64,000 nucleotides of DNA from Anodontia alba (GCA_964016985.1 OZ024825.1:34254057-34318056), one strand, 5' to 3'; positions 63,401 through 64,000 are shown, numbered from the stretch's first letter. Numbers and translations: made by a program. The notes: generated by a model not told the origin, from the sequence alone.

Positions 63401-64000
63401 ACAATCTGAATGTCACGAAACCTTCGCTCAGTAGGTGACAGTTAATGAGAAATTATGTAAGAATATTGCATTAAAACTTCAAGCAACGTATGTTTTTGAT
63501 ATTTGTTAGAATTGCCTCACTGAGGCAATTCTAACAAATATCCAAAACATACGTTCTATGAGGAAATAAGAATTAAACAAGGTCTTTCTTACATATGATT
63601 CTGTCCATTACGGATTCTTTGCAACAGCAGATTCATTTTAATGGCAACATCTTTTGGAACAAATGCTGTCGTTGTAACTAGGGTTCACTGTACCATATTA
63701 TTAGCAGACAACAGTATTGTGATATTTTGCTATTGATGATAGGTTTCTTTTAACTTATTTCTTAACTATAGATAATATAGGTGTATTTATTTTGTTTTTT
63801 CTCCACAAAAACATGTGGTTACTCACTGGAATCACCTTGGTAAGGCAAGACCAATGAGTACCAACAGCATATGTTTTTCTTGAGAAATAAAAAGTCTGAC
63901 GGTACTTATTGGTTTTAAAATTTTTTATCTATAGCTATTGTATAATTATTATGTCCCTACGTTTGAGGTTTGTTTTCAATCAGGATCTTGTGAATGTTGG
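4322..64000 (+). CDS. MACF1: Spectraplakin (MACF1/dystonin/Shot-type) gene, internal rod part, 33 exons, both ends outside the window
   Basis: Thirty-three exons join in one open frame with consensus GT/AG sites and matching phases (phase-1 junctions after exons 6, 7, 9, 13, 21 and 28; all others phase 0). The product is a chain of roughly 106-110-residue spectrin repeats: helix A signatures such as LLAWLDKTEQTLD, LITWLDGAEKKF and LLEWFEEAEGKL, and helix C signatures such as VNKRWDGLLEGIGDRQ and LDKRWLALNQ. Spectraplakins are cytoplasmic cytolinkers joining actin (N-terminal calponin domains) to microtubules (C-terminal GAR domain); the rod is the spacer. Recalled resemblance to human MACF1/DST is strongest in exons 25 and 32. 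No calponin, plakin, EF-hand or GAR part is present. Alternatives are another spectrin-repeat giant such as dystrophin or nesprin, judged less likely. Most introns are phase 0, so a skipped small exon cannot be excluded. Confidence 0.85.
4716..4738 (+). repeat. CGT microsatellite
   Basis: Short CGTCGTCGTCGT run just inside the left end of the 4660-8100 element. Confidence 0.85.
4890..7960 (+). repeat. 166-bp tandem repeat array (about 19 units)
   Basis: The CATGGCC landmark recurs at 5038, 5204, 5370, 5532, 5699, 5865, 6033, 6199, 6365, 6533, 6699 and 6868, i.e. every 162-169 bp, then in decayed form to about 7945. Each unit has a GC box (for example CCACCAGGGGGCGGGGC), a TATATCTATATAGAAAA stretch, and a long AT-rich part. 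Units on the right are more diverged. Short open frames across it shift frame every unit and are not genes. Confidence 0.95.
8276..8580 (+). mobile_element. SINE S3, tRNA-derived
   Basis: GTAGCTAAGTTGGTAGAG (A-box region) and GGTTGTGTGTTAAATCCCC (B-box region) head, body with GCAGTGAGGTAGCACTTTG, and end CAGATTGTTGACAGTGATA. Confidence 0.7.
8808..9031. mobile_element. FB1 fold-back MITE, copy 3 (decayed hairpin)
   Basis: Intact GGGCCC ends, but the central stem has mutated (ATGAGTTTTACTACCTACAT). Confidence 0.8.
9370..9645. mobile_element. FB5 MITE remnants
   Basis: AGGCAGATGATTCACATGAA and CTTTAAGGGTTAA on the right; the left limit is unclear and there seem to be two overlapping copies. 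Confidence 0.55.
9689..9844 (+). CDS. MACF1: Spectraplakin exon 2 (52 codons)
   Basis: The acceptor is TCTTTCAG and the donor AAG|gtgtgt, phase 0 to 0. It codes for helix B and the start of helix C of the repeat opened in exon 1 (begins ALHEDVLKHQQPI, ends SSIKTSFGK). The 558-bp intron after it holds a hairpin of the GTAGACCCAGATCAG type at about 10245-10330 and otherwise nothing recognisable. Confidence 0.85.
10403..10585 (+). CDS. MACF1: Spectraplakin exon 3 (61 codons)
   Basis: The acceptor is TTGTACTAG and the donor AAG|gtgagt, phase 0 to 0. It begins VQKTCESRVKHL (end of helix C) and enters the next repeat at ELKKFNIWNDATSKEL, a degenerate helix A with IW in place of WL. The 1.1-kb intron after it holds FB3 (10635-10841) and two palindromic elements rich in purine/pyrimidine blocks (about 10840-11045 and 11420-11650). 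Confidence 0.85.
10635..10841. mobile_element. FB3 MITE copy
   Basis: TTAACCTTTCTCTTGCTGAA ... GCATGGCAAGGGTTAA with a perfect AGTTGGCTTCT hairpin. Confidence 0.75.
11712..11795 (+). CDS. MACF1: Spectraplakin exon 4 (28 codons)
   Basis: A short phase 0-0 exon between TTTCTCCAG and AAG|gtaaca. It codes EMSADILDHGADLRYLSFAV and eight further residues, helix B/C sequence of a spectrin repeat. The open frame is short, so the call rests on splice sites, phase and fit to the repeat. The next intron (1.1 kb) contains a GTCTG/CT microsatellite (about 12447-12482) and an FB4 fragment (about 12690-12836). Confidence 0.75.
12447..12482 (+). repeat. TCTG/CT microsatellite
   Basis: GTCTGTCTGTCTGTCTG followed by a CT run, in the intron before exon 5. 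Confidence 0.9.
12908..14227 (+). CDS. MACF1: Spectraplakin exon 5, giant exon with about four spectrin repeats (440 codons)
   Basis: The frame is continuous from acceptor TTATTTCAG to donor CAG|gtaaga, phase 0 at both ends. It starts LHKLELDAYKSD, has a basic linker (AKPSRLSRTSW), then helix A signatures MLSWLTDAEEKL, LLTWLKETDRKL, CKTWVGSNSDSL and VVAWLTRMESDV about 106-110 residues apart. It ends DIVAKQIEELQ, the point where other repeats carry a phase-0 intron. It is four or more times longer than most exons here and richer in AT-ending codons. The next intron (663 bp) holds an FB4 palindrome (14542-14741). Confidence 0.93.
14542..14741. mobile_element. FB4 palindromic element
   Basis: CATAGCTCCAGATAAAG ... 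CTTATCTGCAGCTATG ends around a hairpin with GTACTCATTAGAAGCACCTC arms. Confidence 0.75.
14891..15008 (+). CDS. MACF1: Spectraplakin exon 6, enters the Ser/Pro-rich insert (39 codons + 1 nt)
   Basis: Acceptor TTATTTCCAG, donor TTCA|gtaagt, phase 0 to 1. It continues helix B (PLIQEYYEFSPKIDELND) and runs into GDSRPKSPMRF, the start of a disordered-looking stretch. The next intron is 4.2 kb and contains FB3 (about 15463-15669), FB2 (16111-16386), a SINE S1 copy (about 16634-16841), A/T-rich low complexity near 16880-17015, and an FB5 copy (18880-19090). Confidence 0.8.
15463..15669. mobile_element. FB3 MITE copy
   Basis: AGTCCTGCTGAACCCGGATA ... TTCAGTAGGACAAGGGTAA. Confidence 0.75.
16111..16386. 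mobile_element. FB2 MITE, copy 1
   Basis: Ends GCAAAAACATGCCTATTC and AATGTTTTCGTGATG; inner hairpin GATTGTGGG...CCACAATC. Confidence 0.75.
16634..16841 (+). mobile_element. SINE S1, 5'-truncated
   Basis: From GTGGAGATTGATCATGAAAT to GTAAAACCTCAACACAAACC. Confidence 0.8.
18880..19090. mobile_element. FB5 MITE copy
   Basis: TTAACCCTTAAAGCAAC ... GGCACTTTAAGTGTTAA with a central GCAGATGATTCAC palindrome. It ends about 80 bp before exon 7. Confidence 0.75.
19173..19346 (+). CDS. MACF1: Spectraplakin exon 7, symmetric Ser/Pro/Arg-rich cassette (58 codons)
   Basis: Acceptor CTGCTGTTTAG; donor GACG|gtgtgg is weak but gives the phase (1) that exon 8 needs. The exon is phase 1-1, so it could be skipped without breaking the frame. 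It codes for a low-complexity segment with RRIPSSALSPRLRSPSP, a run of SP, SS and SD pairs, and SRKSSSDFLQLD. It contains no spectrin heptads and sits inside a repeat, before helix C. Many SP and R-x-x-S sites suggest phosphorylation (inference). The following intron is 5.7 kb and holds SINE S1 (20274-20579), FB6 (20809-21003), the nested E/Helentron pair (21151-22890), element K (22931-23163) and FB1 (24787-25030). Confidence 0.8.
19421..19594. mobile_element. FB4 palindromic element, diverged
   Basis: GATAAGTGGGGTATCC followed by the CTTCTCCAAGAAAACATGTG hairpin arm and its decayed partner. Confidence 0.55.
20274..20579 (+). mobile_element. SINE S1 (tRNA-derived), near full length
   Basis: Head GGCCTCGGTGGCTCAGTTG with B-box-like GAGGGTTAAACCCCC, body GATCATGAAATATTTTCTAC, tail GTAAAACCTCAACAC. 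TTTGTTCAG flanks it (20265-20273 and 20580-20588). Confidence 0.85.
20809..21003. mobile_element. FB6 MITE copy
   Basis: ATAAATGTCCTAAAATTTCA ... GAAATTTTAGGACATTTAC. Confidence 0.75.
21151..22890. mobile_element. Element E carrying a nested Helentron-like insertion
   Basis: Ends ACCGAATTTGACCTAATTAC and GTAATTAGGTCAAATACGGT are inverted. Its own hairpin (about 21250-21335, CATATGTTGTTGGTACTC) is followed by the 21458-22846 insertion. Confidence 0.75.
21458..22846 (+). mobile_element. Helentron-like element with 128-bp tandem array, nested in element E
   Basis: Left end TTTTTAGCTCGCCT; AGCTCGCCT returns inverted as AGGCGAGCT (22813-22821), followed by hairpin CTGTC-ctat-GACAG and CTCTTGTT (end 22846). 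This matches the plan of the 4660-8100 element. Inside, about five units of 128 bp (landmark AGTGATTTTG at 22031, 22159, 22287, 22415) each carry GTGACCTATATTTCATGG. A CGTTCC microsatellite lies near 21517-21540. Confidence 0.6.
22931..23163. mobile_element. Element K, inverted-repeat element
   Basis: AAACCTACAATAAGACCTGT near the left and ACAAGTCTTATTGTAGGTTT at the right are inverted; inner CCAGCAAAGACTCA / TGAGTCTTTGCTGG arms. Confidence 0.75.
24787..25030. mobile_element. FB1 fold-back MITE, copy 4
   Basis: GGGCCC ends and a long central hairpin. It ends 56 bp before exon 8. Confidence 0.85.
25087..25322 (+). CDS. MACF1: Spectraplakin exon 8 (2 nt + 78 codons)
   Basis: Acceptor TTTTCAAGCAG, donor GAG|gtgaga, phase 1 to 0; its first two bases complete an Asp codon with the last base of exon 7. 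It codes LSETQQDILDMNQRYEMLEE (helix C) and the next helix A, VSSWLDIKEKDVESS, ending RRLKEHE. An FB1 element ends 56 bp before the acceptor position and an FB3 copy begins at 25332, 10 bp after the exon. The remaining intron (to 26623) is AT-rich with one hairpin near 26310-26390. Confidence 0.9.
25332..25500. mobile_element. FB3 MITE copy, right end lost, next to the exon 8 donor
   Basis: TTAACTCTGGTCCTTCTGAA followed by FB3 body; the right terminal repeat is not found. Confidence 0.7.
26624..26753 (+). CDS. MACF1: Spectraplakin exon 9 (43 codons + 1 nt)
   Basis: Acceptor TATTCTTCAG, donor TTAG|gtaaag, phase 0 to 1. It codes REHAELLSKDGMVEEIKKKG then GVPGIDMVQEQLTEL, the helix B/C part of the repeat begun in exon 8. 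The 618-bp intron after it contains a tRNA-derived SINE head (about 26918-27035) and FB3 (27037-27236). Confidence 0.85.
26918..27035 (+). mobile_element. SINE S4 head, tRNA-derived
   Basis: GGGTGGCCAAGTGGTTAG (A box) and CCGGTTTGAATCCCAC (B box) at tRNA spacing; FB3 starts directly after. Confidence 0.6.
27037..27236. mobile_element. FB3 MITE copy
   Basis: TTAACCGTAGTCCTGCTGAA ... AGGACAAGGGTTA. Confidence 0.75.
27372..27571 (+). CDS. MACF1: Spectraplakin exon 10 (2 nt + 66 codons)
   Basis: Acceptor TGTATTTACAG, donor AAG|gtctgt, phase 1 to 0. Its first two bases complete an Asp codon. It carries helix C (DKWQGVKAASNEQRKLLED) and helix A of the next repeat (LQKWIAQKEKMVAVLGPV), ending at the standard phase-0 intron point NQLEQVK. 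The next intron (1.0 kb) holds an L-type hairpin (about 27738-27815), FB6 (28034-28220) and a palindromic element at about 28305-28540. Confidence 0.88.
28034..28220. mobile_element. FB6 MITE copy
   Basis: GTAAATGTCCTAAAATTTTT ... GGAAATTTTAGGACATTTAC, with a perfect CTGCTCC hairpin in the core. Confidence 0.8.
28610..28942 (+). CDS. MACF1: Spectraplakin exon 11, one full repeat unit (111 codons)
   Basis: Acceptor CCTATCTACAG, donor AAG|gtacta, phase 0-0. It runs VLQEELRGQEPLYDKFIQAG, helix C ISKSWDRLSDRLREREKSL, then helix A LGNWVADYMTTVDQLQPV and ends HLREIK. At 111 residues it equals one repeat, shifted to start in helix B. The next intron is only 213 bp. Confidence 0.93.
29156..29485 (+). 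CDS. MACF1: Spectraplakin exon 12, one full repeat unit (110 codons)
   Basis: Acceptor TGTCTTTCAG, donor AAG|gtgagt, phase 0-0. It runs from ELEWELKKQVPVLERAKELA through a helix C lacking the usual Trp (EKPMSEAEKKLVVRRNDVEK) to helix A CQDLLALIGEIKDKQGQMAPV and ends AQHNK. It has the same register and length as exon 11. The next intron (875 bp) has an FB4 remnant and a 5'-truncated S3 SINE (about 29686-29815); the rest is AT-rich. Confidence 0.92.
29686..29815 (+). mobile_element. SINE S3, 5'-truncated
   Basis: ATTGTGATACTGCTTTGAGG and CACAATCACACATCATGAC then ACAGATTGTTGAC match the S3 3' half. Confidence 0.55.
30361..30835 (+). CDS. MACF1: Spectraplakin exon 13 (158 codons + 1 nt)
   Basis: Acceptor TCCATTTTAG, donor GAAG|gtcagc, phase 0 to 1. 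It contains one repeat (DILKDLAAIAPEIKVL ... LQKEWEKLKDTADQREEQL, helix A MSLWLQLSEDKLDGL) and the B/C part of the next up to INQRWDNLNE. The 582-bp intron after it is mostly AT-rich with an FB4-like hairpin near 31295-31390. Confidence 0.93.
31418..31587 (+). CDS. MACF1: Spectraplakin exon 14 (2 nt + 56 codons)
   Basis: Acceptor TTATATTCAG, donor GCT|gtaagg, phase 1 to 0. It completes a Gly codon and codes LSERIQSLEDLSGRLTEFGS then LKKLEDKLGAHLNLGSS, a helix A without the WL pair. An FB3 copy begins at 31602, 14 bp past the exon; the rest of the intron holds an FB4 element split by a SINE fragment (31850-32098) and an A run near 32421. Confidence 0.88.
31602..31812. mobile_element. FB3 MITE copy next to the exon 14 donor
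   Basis: TTAACCATTGTCTTGC ... TTCAGCAAGACGAGGGTT. Confidence 0.75.
31850..32098. mobile_element. FB4 element split by a SINE S1 fragment
   Basis: Left part GTCTAGATAAGAGGGGTATAC, then a 58-bp SINE fragment (31894-31951) with a 14-bp duplicated target, then the remaining hairpin and CATCTGGAGCTATGC. Confidence 0.75.
31894..31951 (+). mobile_element. SINE S1 3' fragment with target duplication
   Basis: CCGCACTCATCATGACCCCG to CAACACAAACAAA, flanked by TTCTTATTTCTCCA at 31880-31893 and 31952-31965. Confidence 0.85.
32659..32868 (+). CDS. MACF1: Spectraplakin exon 15 (70 codons)
   Basis: Acceptor TTATTTCACAG, donor CAG|gtaagc, phase 0-0. It runs TMQEDASALNSQIDYLEGLL to RDRQATLQQQLQELLDDMEA and ends IVDQFQ. 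An FB2 element begins six bases after the exon, directly behind the gtaagc donor. The 1.3-kb intron also contains an L-type hairpin (about 33540-33625) and FB3 (33768-33981). Confidence 0.9.
32875..33151. mobile_element. FB2 MITE, copy 2, abutting the exon 15 donor
   Basis: Starts CATTACGAAAACATGCCTAT and ends ATAGGCATGTTTTCGTGATG, near-perfect inverted ends, with a central hairpin. Begins directly after gtaagc. Confidence 0.85.
33768..33981. mobile_element. FB3 MITE copy
   Basis: TTAACCCTAATCCTGCCGA ... TTCAGCATGACAAGGGTTAA. Confidence 0.8.
34166..34279 (+). CDS. MACF1: Spectraplakin exon 16 (38 codons)
   Basis: Acceptor TTATTTTACAG, donor CAG|gtaaat, phase 0-0. It codes GTIKKAGGKLGEMEAELNRM, then SPVARDESTLTMQERQIQ: helix A and the linker to helix B. 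The same size as exon 17. The 1.4-kb intron after it has a hairpin at 34385-34460, FB2 (34759-35005) and a fragment of a Helentron-like element starting TTTAGCTCGCCT near 35026. Confidence 0.85.
34759..35005. mobile_element. FB2 MITE, copy 3
   Basis: CATTACGAAAACACGCCTAT ... GGCATGTTTTCGTGATG with a long GTGGGTACTCGTTAGAACC hairpin. Confidence 0.85.
35026..35311 (+). mobile_element. Fragment of a Helentron-like element
   Basis: TTTAGCTCGCCTGAAC and GGAGAGCTATTG match the left end of the 21458 element. The tandem part and the 3' hairpin are missing; the right limit is uncertain. Confidence 0.4.
35671..35784 (+). CDS. MACF1: Spectraplakin exon 17 (38 codons)
   Basis: Acceptor TTATGTTTCAG, donor CAG|gtgagt, phase 0-0. 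It codes EYKSRLNDIDHILDEVENQY and ends GLAAQ (helix B). FB3 begins at 35798, 14 bp past the exon. The intron (1.3 kb) also holds an FB5 copy (about 35990-36215) and a second FB3 (36427-36639). Confidence 0.85.
35798..35989. mobile_element. FB3 MITE copy next to the exon 17 donor
   Basis: TTAACTCTTGTCCTGCTGAA ... TTCAGCAGGATAATGGTTAA. Confidence 0.8.
36427..36639. mobile_element. FB3 MITE copy
   Basis: TTAACCCTTCTCTTGCTGAA ... TTCAGAATGAGAGGGGTTAA. Confidence 0.8.
37111..37323 (+). CDS. MACF1: Spectraplakin exon 18 (71 codons)
   Basis: Acceptor GTCTCTTTCAG, donor AAG|gtatgc, phase 0-0. It codes LENLKTIQERLQEQSEERQT (helix C), then helix A VTDNLRRMRTSIDRASDELE and ends MQDELK. The helix A lacks the WL pair. 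The 1.8-kb intron after it has an FB4 remnant (about 37557-37675), element K split by FB2 (38100-38613) and a partial FB2 (about 38768-38959). Confidence 0.9.
38100..38613. mobile_element. Element K split by FB2
   Basis: AAAACTACAGTAAGACGTAC at the left and CAGGTCTTATTGTAGGTTTT at the right, with FB2 copy 4 between them. Confidence 0.65.
38216..38493. mobile_element. FB2 MITE, copy 4, nested in element K
   Basis: CATTACGAAAACATACC ... TATTCGTAATG. Element K sequence continues on both sides. Confidence 0.8.
38768..38959. mobile_element. FB2 MITE, partial copy 5
   Basis: The left end is missing; the right part with the short hairpin and TATGTTTTCGTGATG is present. Confidence 0.7.
39091..39252 (+). 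CDS. MACF1: Spectraplakin exon 19 (54 codons)
   Basis: Acceptor TTGATATTTAG, donor AAG|gtaaga, phase 0-0. It codes EFQHTVLENVARRVQAVAME (helix B) and helix C DQESLMDKWNSLNAK. A partial FB2 ends about 130 bp before the acceptor. The following intron is short (323 bp) with nothing recognisable. Confidence 0.88.
39576..39746 (+). CDS. MACF1: Spectraplakin exon 20 (57 codons)
   Basis: Acceptor AAATTTTCAG, donor AAG|gtaaat, phase 0-0. It ends helix C (VSERDRNLDNAIL) and carries a clear helix A, FMSLMDWLKETEELV, ending AQLQEQK. The 2.6-kb intron after it holds element L (39791-40139), an FB4/SINE S1 composite (40131-40640), a long FB4 palindrome (40871-41063), the third Helentron-like element (41309-42060) and a hairpin at about 42140-42195. 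Confidence 0.9.
39791..40139. mobile_element. Element L, inverted-repeat element with multiple hairpins
   Basis: Left end TACACCACAACCTCTTTATA and right end TATAAAGAGGTTGTAGTGTA match inverted with one mismatch. The interior has several ATGACCATAAATGGTCAT-type hairpins. It starts 44 bp after exon 20. Confidence 0.8.
40197..40306 (+). repeat. 55-bp tandem duplication at the FB4/SINE junction
   Basis: CAGAGAGGCACTTC ... CCTGGGTGGCT occurs twice (from 40197 and 40252), each copy joining FB4 arm to the first bases of SINE S1. Confidence 0.85.
40293..40571 (+). mobile_element. SINE S1, full length with target duplication
   Basis: A-box-like GGGTGGCTCTACTGG and B box GGGTTCAACCCCC, then the S1 body and the tail CAACACAAACAA. 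The 12-bp target ACATATTTTGGG is repeated at 40281-40292 and 40572-40583. Confidence 0.92.
40871..41063. mobile_element. FB4 element with near-perfect 49-bp inverted arms
   Basis: CATAGCTCTTGATAAG ... CTTATCTAGACCTATG. The core arms (40921-40969 and 40975-41023) differ at one base around the loop CAGCA. Confidence 0.9.
41309..42060 (+). mobile_element. Third Helentron-like element with internal long repeats
   Basis: Left end GTCCCCCGCCTT is inverted exactly as AAGGCGGGGGAC at 42022-42033, followed by a perfect hairpin AAATTCC-ctat-GGAATTT (42036-42053) and GCTTGTT. The interior has about three units of roughly 190-230 bp (CTTGTCCCC near 41391, 41622 and 41812). No coding. Confidence 0.6.
42336..42747 (+). 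CDS. MACF1: Spectraplakin exon 21 (137 codons + 1 nt)
   Basis: Acceptor ATTTCATTTCAG, donor AAAG|gtaata, phase 0 to 1. It codes FLLKMLDDRNPSVKSVKDSG, helix C AQLDKRWLALNQNAQERANT, helix A LITWLDGAEKKFANLEP and helix B up to LQNHCK. The register is the same as in exon 13. The 1.6-kb intron holds an FB4 fragment (about 42767-42946) and FB1 (43735-43961), with an FB5-related palindrome near 44020-44187. Confidence 0.93.
43735..43961. mobile_element. FB1 fold-back MITE, copy 5
   Basis: GGGCCC ends; the central hairpin lacks the TTTTGC loop part. Confidence 0.85.
44375..44592 (+). CDS. MACF1: Spectraplakin exon 22 (2 nt + 72 codons)
   Basis: The acceptor is CCTCTGAAAAG and the donor ATG|gtaaga, phase 1 to 0. 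It completes a Gly codon, then codes DDVKNVQRKIDDVQNRFAEL (helix C) and helix A AKFIDWIVKMEPKAK, ending EDQVM. The acceptor has a purine-rich AAAAG end, so a slightly different acceptor is possible, but phase fits. The 2.2-kb intron after it holds element E (44711-45072), two FB3 copies (45302-45497, 46092-46284), FB2 (45586-45894) and SINE S1 (46360-46505). Confidence 0.88.
44711..45072. mobile_element. Element E, intact copy
   Basis: ACCGTATTTGACCTTATTAC ... GTAATTGGGTCGAATACGGT with a central hairpin around TTGTGGGTACTCATTTGAA. Confidence 0.8.
45302..45497. mobile_element. FB3 MITE copy
   Basis: TTAACCCTTGTCCTGCTGAA ... TTCAGCAGGACAAGGGTTAA: identical inverted ends. Confidence 0.85.
45586..45894. 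mobile_element. FB2 MITE, copy 6
   Basis: CATCATGAAAACATGCC ... GTTTTTTCGTAATG, with a short internal duplication of the right arm. Confidence 0.8.
46092..46284. mobile_element. FB3 MITE copy
   Basis: TTAACCCTTGTCATGCTGAA ... TTCAGCAGGACAAGAGTTAA. Confidence 0.8.
46360..46505 (+). mobile_element. SINE S1, 5'-truncated with target duplication
   Basis: From TTCTGGCAAAAGAATGTGCA to the AAACAAACAAA tail, flanked by ACCATGATCAGAT (46347-46359 and 46506-46518). Confidence 0.85.
46782..46988 (+). CDS. MACF1: Spectraplakin exon 23 (69 codons)
   Basis: Acceptor AATTTGTTTCAG, donor GAG|gtaatt, phase 0-0. It codes KLLENLKEIEPILEIMTNDG, then QLAELAPGDAGFKVEDT and the helix C DMKRFEGVNDAIQKKAEKF. I recall a similar LSPGE-type motif in the MACF1/DST rod. 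The 633-bp intron after it holds a small hairpin near 47040-47095 and FB3 (47372-47583), which ends 38 bp before exon 24. Confidence 0.9.
47372..47583. mobile_element. FB3 MITE copy ending 38 bp before exon 24
   Basis: TTAACCCTTAACCTGCTGAA ... TTCAGCAGGACTAGGGTTAA. Confidence 0.8.
47622..47741 (+). CDS. MACF1: Spectraplakin exon 24 (40 codons)
   Basis: Acceptor TTATTCCAG, donor AAG|gtatcc, phase 0-0. It carries helix A DDLLEWFEEAEGKLMSAQPI and ends LQSQLSEQK, the standard phase-0 point. The 2.0-kb intron after it holds a GATCAG hairpin (47813-47880), an FB5 element split by the tRNA-Lys-type SINE (about 48108-48535), a GC-richer fold-back stretch (48620-48990) and an L-type element (about 49351-49592). 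Confidence 0.9.
48108..48535. mobile_element. FB5 MITE split by SINE S2
   Basis: AACTCCTGAAGGGCTAAACA on the left; after the SINE, CAGCAGACAACACTTTG and the CACATGAATTGTCAG palindrome continue. Confidence 0.65.
48133..48368 (+). mobile_element. SINE S2, tRNA-Lys-type head, with target duplication
   Basis: The A box TAGCCTAGTGG, a CTCTTAATCC anticodon-arm-like stretch (Lys CTT type) and the B box GGTTCGAGCCTC are all present, followed by a body ending GGCCGTAAAACCC and an A-rich tail. AAACACAACTA flanks it (48122-48132 and 48369-48379). The 3' end shares CCGTAAAACC with S1. It is not a functional tRNA: the acceptor stem does not close. Confidence 0.9.
48620..48990. other. GC-richer fold-back stretch of unknown origin
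   Basis: AACATGGTTTTTCAATGCAT (48891-) is inverted at about 48953-48982 (ATGCATAAAAAAACCATGTT), and TATTGCATAAAAA / TTTTTATGCAATA lie at 48633 and 48855. It holds a 105-codon open frame (48649-48966) with no recognisable domain. I do not call a gene. Confidence 0.5.
49351..49592. mobile_element. Element L, second copy
   Basis: AGCTCTTTATAACACTATTG ... CTGTTATAAAGAGGTTGATG with an inner AAAAATGTAAAGATTATA hairpin. Confidence 0.65.
49752..50078 (+). CDS. MACF1: Spectraplakin exon 25, one repeat unit (109 codons)
   Basis: Acceptor CAAATTTTCAG, donor AAG|gttagt, phase 0-0. It begins AMNEDINAQKARARDMIASG, has SDRMVQLEQAM in helix C and helix A LLAWFTEVEPTIAEL, and ends KQQDKVK. From memory this resembles a MACF1 segment starting AMNEEI with a similar LEQA motif, one of the best anchors for the family call. 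The 1.5-kb intron after it holds an FB4 remnant (about 50108-50412), an FB5-related hairpin near 51003-51112 and FB4 (51356-51545). Confidence 0.94.
51356..51545. mobile_element. FB4 palindromic element
   Basis: ATAGCTCCAGATAAGAGGG, then hairpin arms around GTGGGTACTCATTAGAAG. The right terminus is diverged. Confidence 0.7.
51598..51807 (+). CDS. MACF1: Spectraplakin exon 26 (70 codons)
   Basis: Acceptor GATATTTCAG, donor GAG|gtaggc, phase 0-0. It codes VLKQDIQDNKPLVDKLNKTG (helix B) and helix C VDDDNRRVEDIRRAMRDRS, ending LQQSAE. It continues exon 25 in the same repeat. Confidence 0.92.
51850..52021. mobile_element. FB4 palindromic element 42 bp after exon 26
   Basis: AAAGCTCCAGATAACC ... 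CTTTATCTTGAGCTATG with a clean GTACTCATTAGAAGTGCC hairpin. Confidence 0.8.
52427..52702. mobile_element. FB2 MITE, copy 7
   Basis: CATTACGAAACCAAACC ... GCAAGTTTTCCTGATG; diverged ends, intact hairpin. Confidence 0.75.
54723..54878 (-). mobile_element. SINE S1 relative, reversed, with TTGG tail
   Basis: Read on the - strand it has GTGCACGAGTACTGGTTAGA and GGTTGACTGGGCTG-like blocks of S1. A GGTT run (54723-54740) stands where the A-rich tail would be. Confidence 0.6.
56221..56551. mobile_element. Element E, intact copy
   Basis: CTGTATTCGACCTAATTACC ... GTAATTAGGTCAAATACTGT and a central hairpin. Confidence 0.8.
56798..57075. mobile_element. FB2 MITE, copy 8
   Basis: CATCGCAAAAACATACC ... 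GTGTTTTCATAATG with a central hairpin. Confidence 0.75.
57466..57585 (+). CDS. MACF1: Spectraplakin exon 27 (40 codons)
   Basis: Acceptor TTTTTTGACAG, donor AAT|gtaagt, phase 0-0. It codes FTDKLENILDTLTTTEEQVT (helix A without WL) and ends IREQIAENN. The same size and position as exon 24. The 1.4-kb intron after it holds an FB4 copy (about 57621-57811), FB1 with an internal tandem expansion (57935-58258) and an FB5-type element with an A run (about 58329-58610). Confidence 0.88.
57935..58258. mobile_element. FB1 fold-back MITE, copy 6, expanded
   Basis: FB1 with mutated ends (AGAGCCCATTTGTTC / GAACAACTGGACCC), an intact hairpin and a 32-bp segment repeated four times on the right (58111-58235). 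Confidence 0.8.
58111..58235. repeat. 32-bp tandem repeat, four copies, inside FB1
   Basis: The unit ACTAGAACAGTTAATATT plus TTGACCACTAATGA recurs four times almost unchanged; other FB1 copies have it once. Confidence 0.9.
58966..59074 (+). CDS. MACF1: Spectraplakin exon 28 (36 codons + 1 nt)
   Basis: Acceptor TGCTACACAG, donor CAAG|gttggt, phase 0 to 1. It codes ALLEDMQMRLSALESVKNAA and ends DDQDEAVQ (helix B). The 1.1-kb intron after it holds a hairpin (59128-59205), FB2 (59264-59549) and element E split by a SINE S1 (59615-60181). Confidence 0.86.
59264..59549. mobile_element. FB2 MITE, copy 9
   Basis: CATCACGAAAACATACC ... CCTGTTTTCATAATG; an inner arm is duplicated near 59405-59540. 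Confidence 0.75.
59615..60181. mobile_element. Element E with nested SINE S1, abutting exon 29
   Basis: CTTTATTTAACCTAATTACC ... GTAATTACATCAGTTATGG; SINE 59645-59850 lies in the left arm. The element ends about 18 bp before the exon. Confidence 0.7.
59645..59850 (+). mobile_element. SINE S1, 5'-truncated with target duplication
   Basis: From ATCATGAAATATTTTCTACG to CAACACAAACAAA, flanked by ACCACACTGTG (59634-59644 and 59851-59861). Confidence 0.88.
60200..60426 (+). CDS. MACF1: Spectraplakin exon 29 (2 nt + 75 codons)
   Basis: Acceptor TTGTAACACAG, donor GAG|gtgaga, phase 1 to 0. It completes an Asp codon, then codes VKVKLRDLVNMFEKINDGAQ (helix C) and helix A FWDELQGLTQQLKTL, ending EQQETLE. 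Element E ends less than 20 bp before the acceptor. The 835-bp intron holds a hairpin (60495-60570) and SINE S3 (about 60757-61120). Confidence 0.9.
60757..61120 (+). mobile_element. SINE S3-like, tRNA-derived
   Basis: Head CAGTGGCTCAATTGGTAG and GTGGGTTTGATTCCTGG (A and B boxes); the 3' part ends AAGATTGTTGAAAGTGATA as in the copy at 8276. Confidence 0.7.
61262..61486 (+). CDS. MACF1: Spectraplakin exon 30 (75 codons)
   Basis: A long T tract precedes TTTTTTTTCAG; donor is ATG|gtaaat, phase 0-0. It codes AMRDDIEASQFDLDEVHQTG and helix C EFDKRSRTLEEALERSMYF, ending QEELM. The 725-bp intron holds a palindromic element around 61540-61745; the rest is AT-rich. Confidence 0.91.
62212..62313 (+). 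CDS. MACF1: Spectraplakin exon 31 (34 codons)
   Basis: Acceptor TTTATTTTCAG, donor AAG|gtaagt, phase 0-0. It carries helix A KTLVWLQKREDRLKEFGPV and ends DQWNEVK. The 680-bp intron after it contains FB1 (62716-62955), which ends 38 bp before the next acceptor. Confidence 0.9.
62716..62955. mobile_element. FB1 fold-back MITE, copy 7
   Basis: GGGCCC ends and central hairpin. It ends 38 bp before exon 32. Confidence 0.85.
62994..63320 (+). CDS. MACF1: Spectraplakin exon 32, one repeat unit (109 codons)
   Basis: Acceptor TTCATTTCAG, donor AAG|gtttgt, phase 0-0. It has helix C TVNKRWDGLLEGIGDRQRLL and helix A LLAWLDKTEQTLDECKPV, ending VEIELAKHK. These strings closely resemble a MACF1/DST segment I recall (VNRRWDNLL, WIDKTESTLD, VELAKLK), the strongest anchor for the family. 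The next intron (663 bp) holds a hairpin (about 63485-63557) and FB4 (about 63765-63941). Confidence 0.95.
63765..63941. mobile_element. FB4-type element near the right edge
   Basis: ACTATAGATAATATAGGTG ... TTTATCTATAGCTATTG with decayed hairpin arms. Confidence 0.6.
63984..64000 (+). CDS. MACF1: Spectraplakin exon 33, cut by the window edge
   Basis: Only 17 bases are visible after the acceptor TTTTCAATCAG. In phase 0 they read DLVNV, which would continue KHK of exon 32 in helix B as expected from the family (a hydrophobic-hydrophobic-Asn pattern). Short evidence, so moderate confidence. Confidence 0.65.
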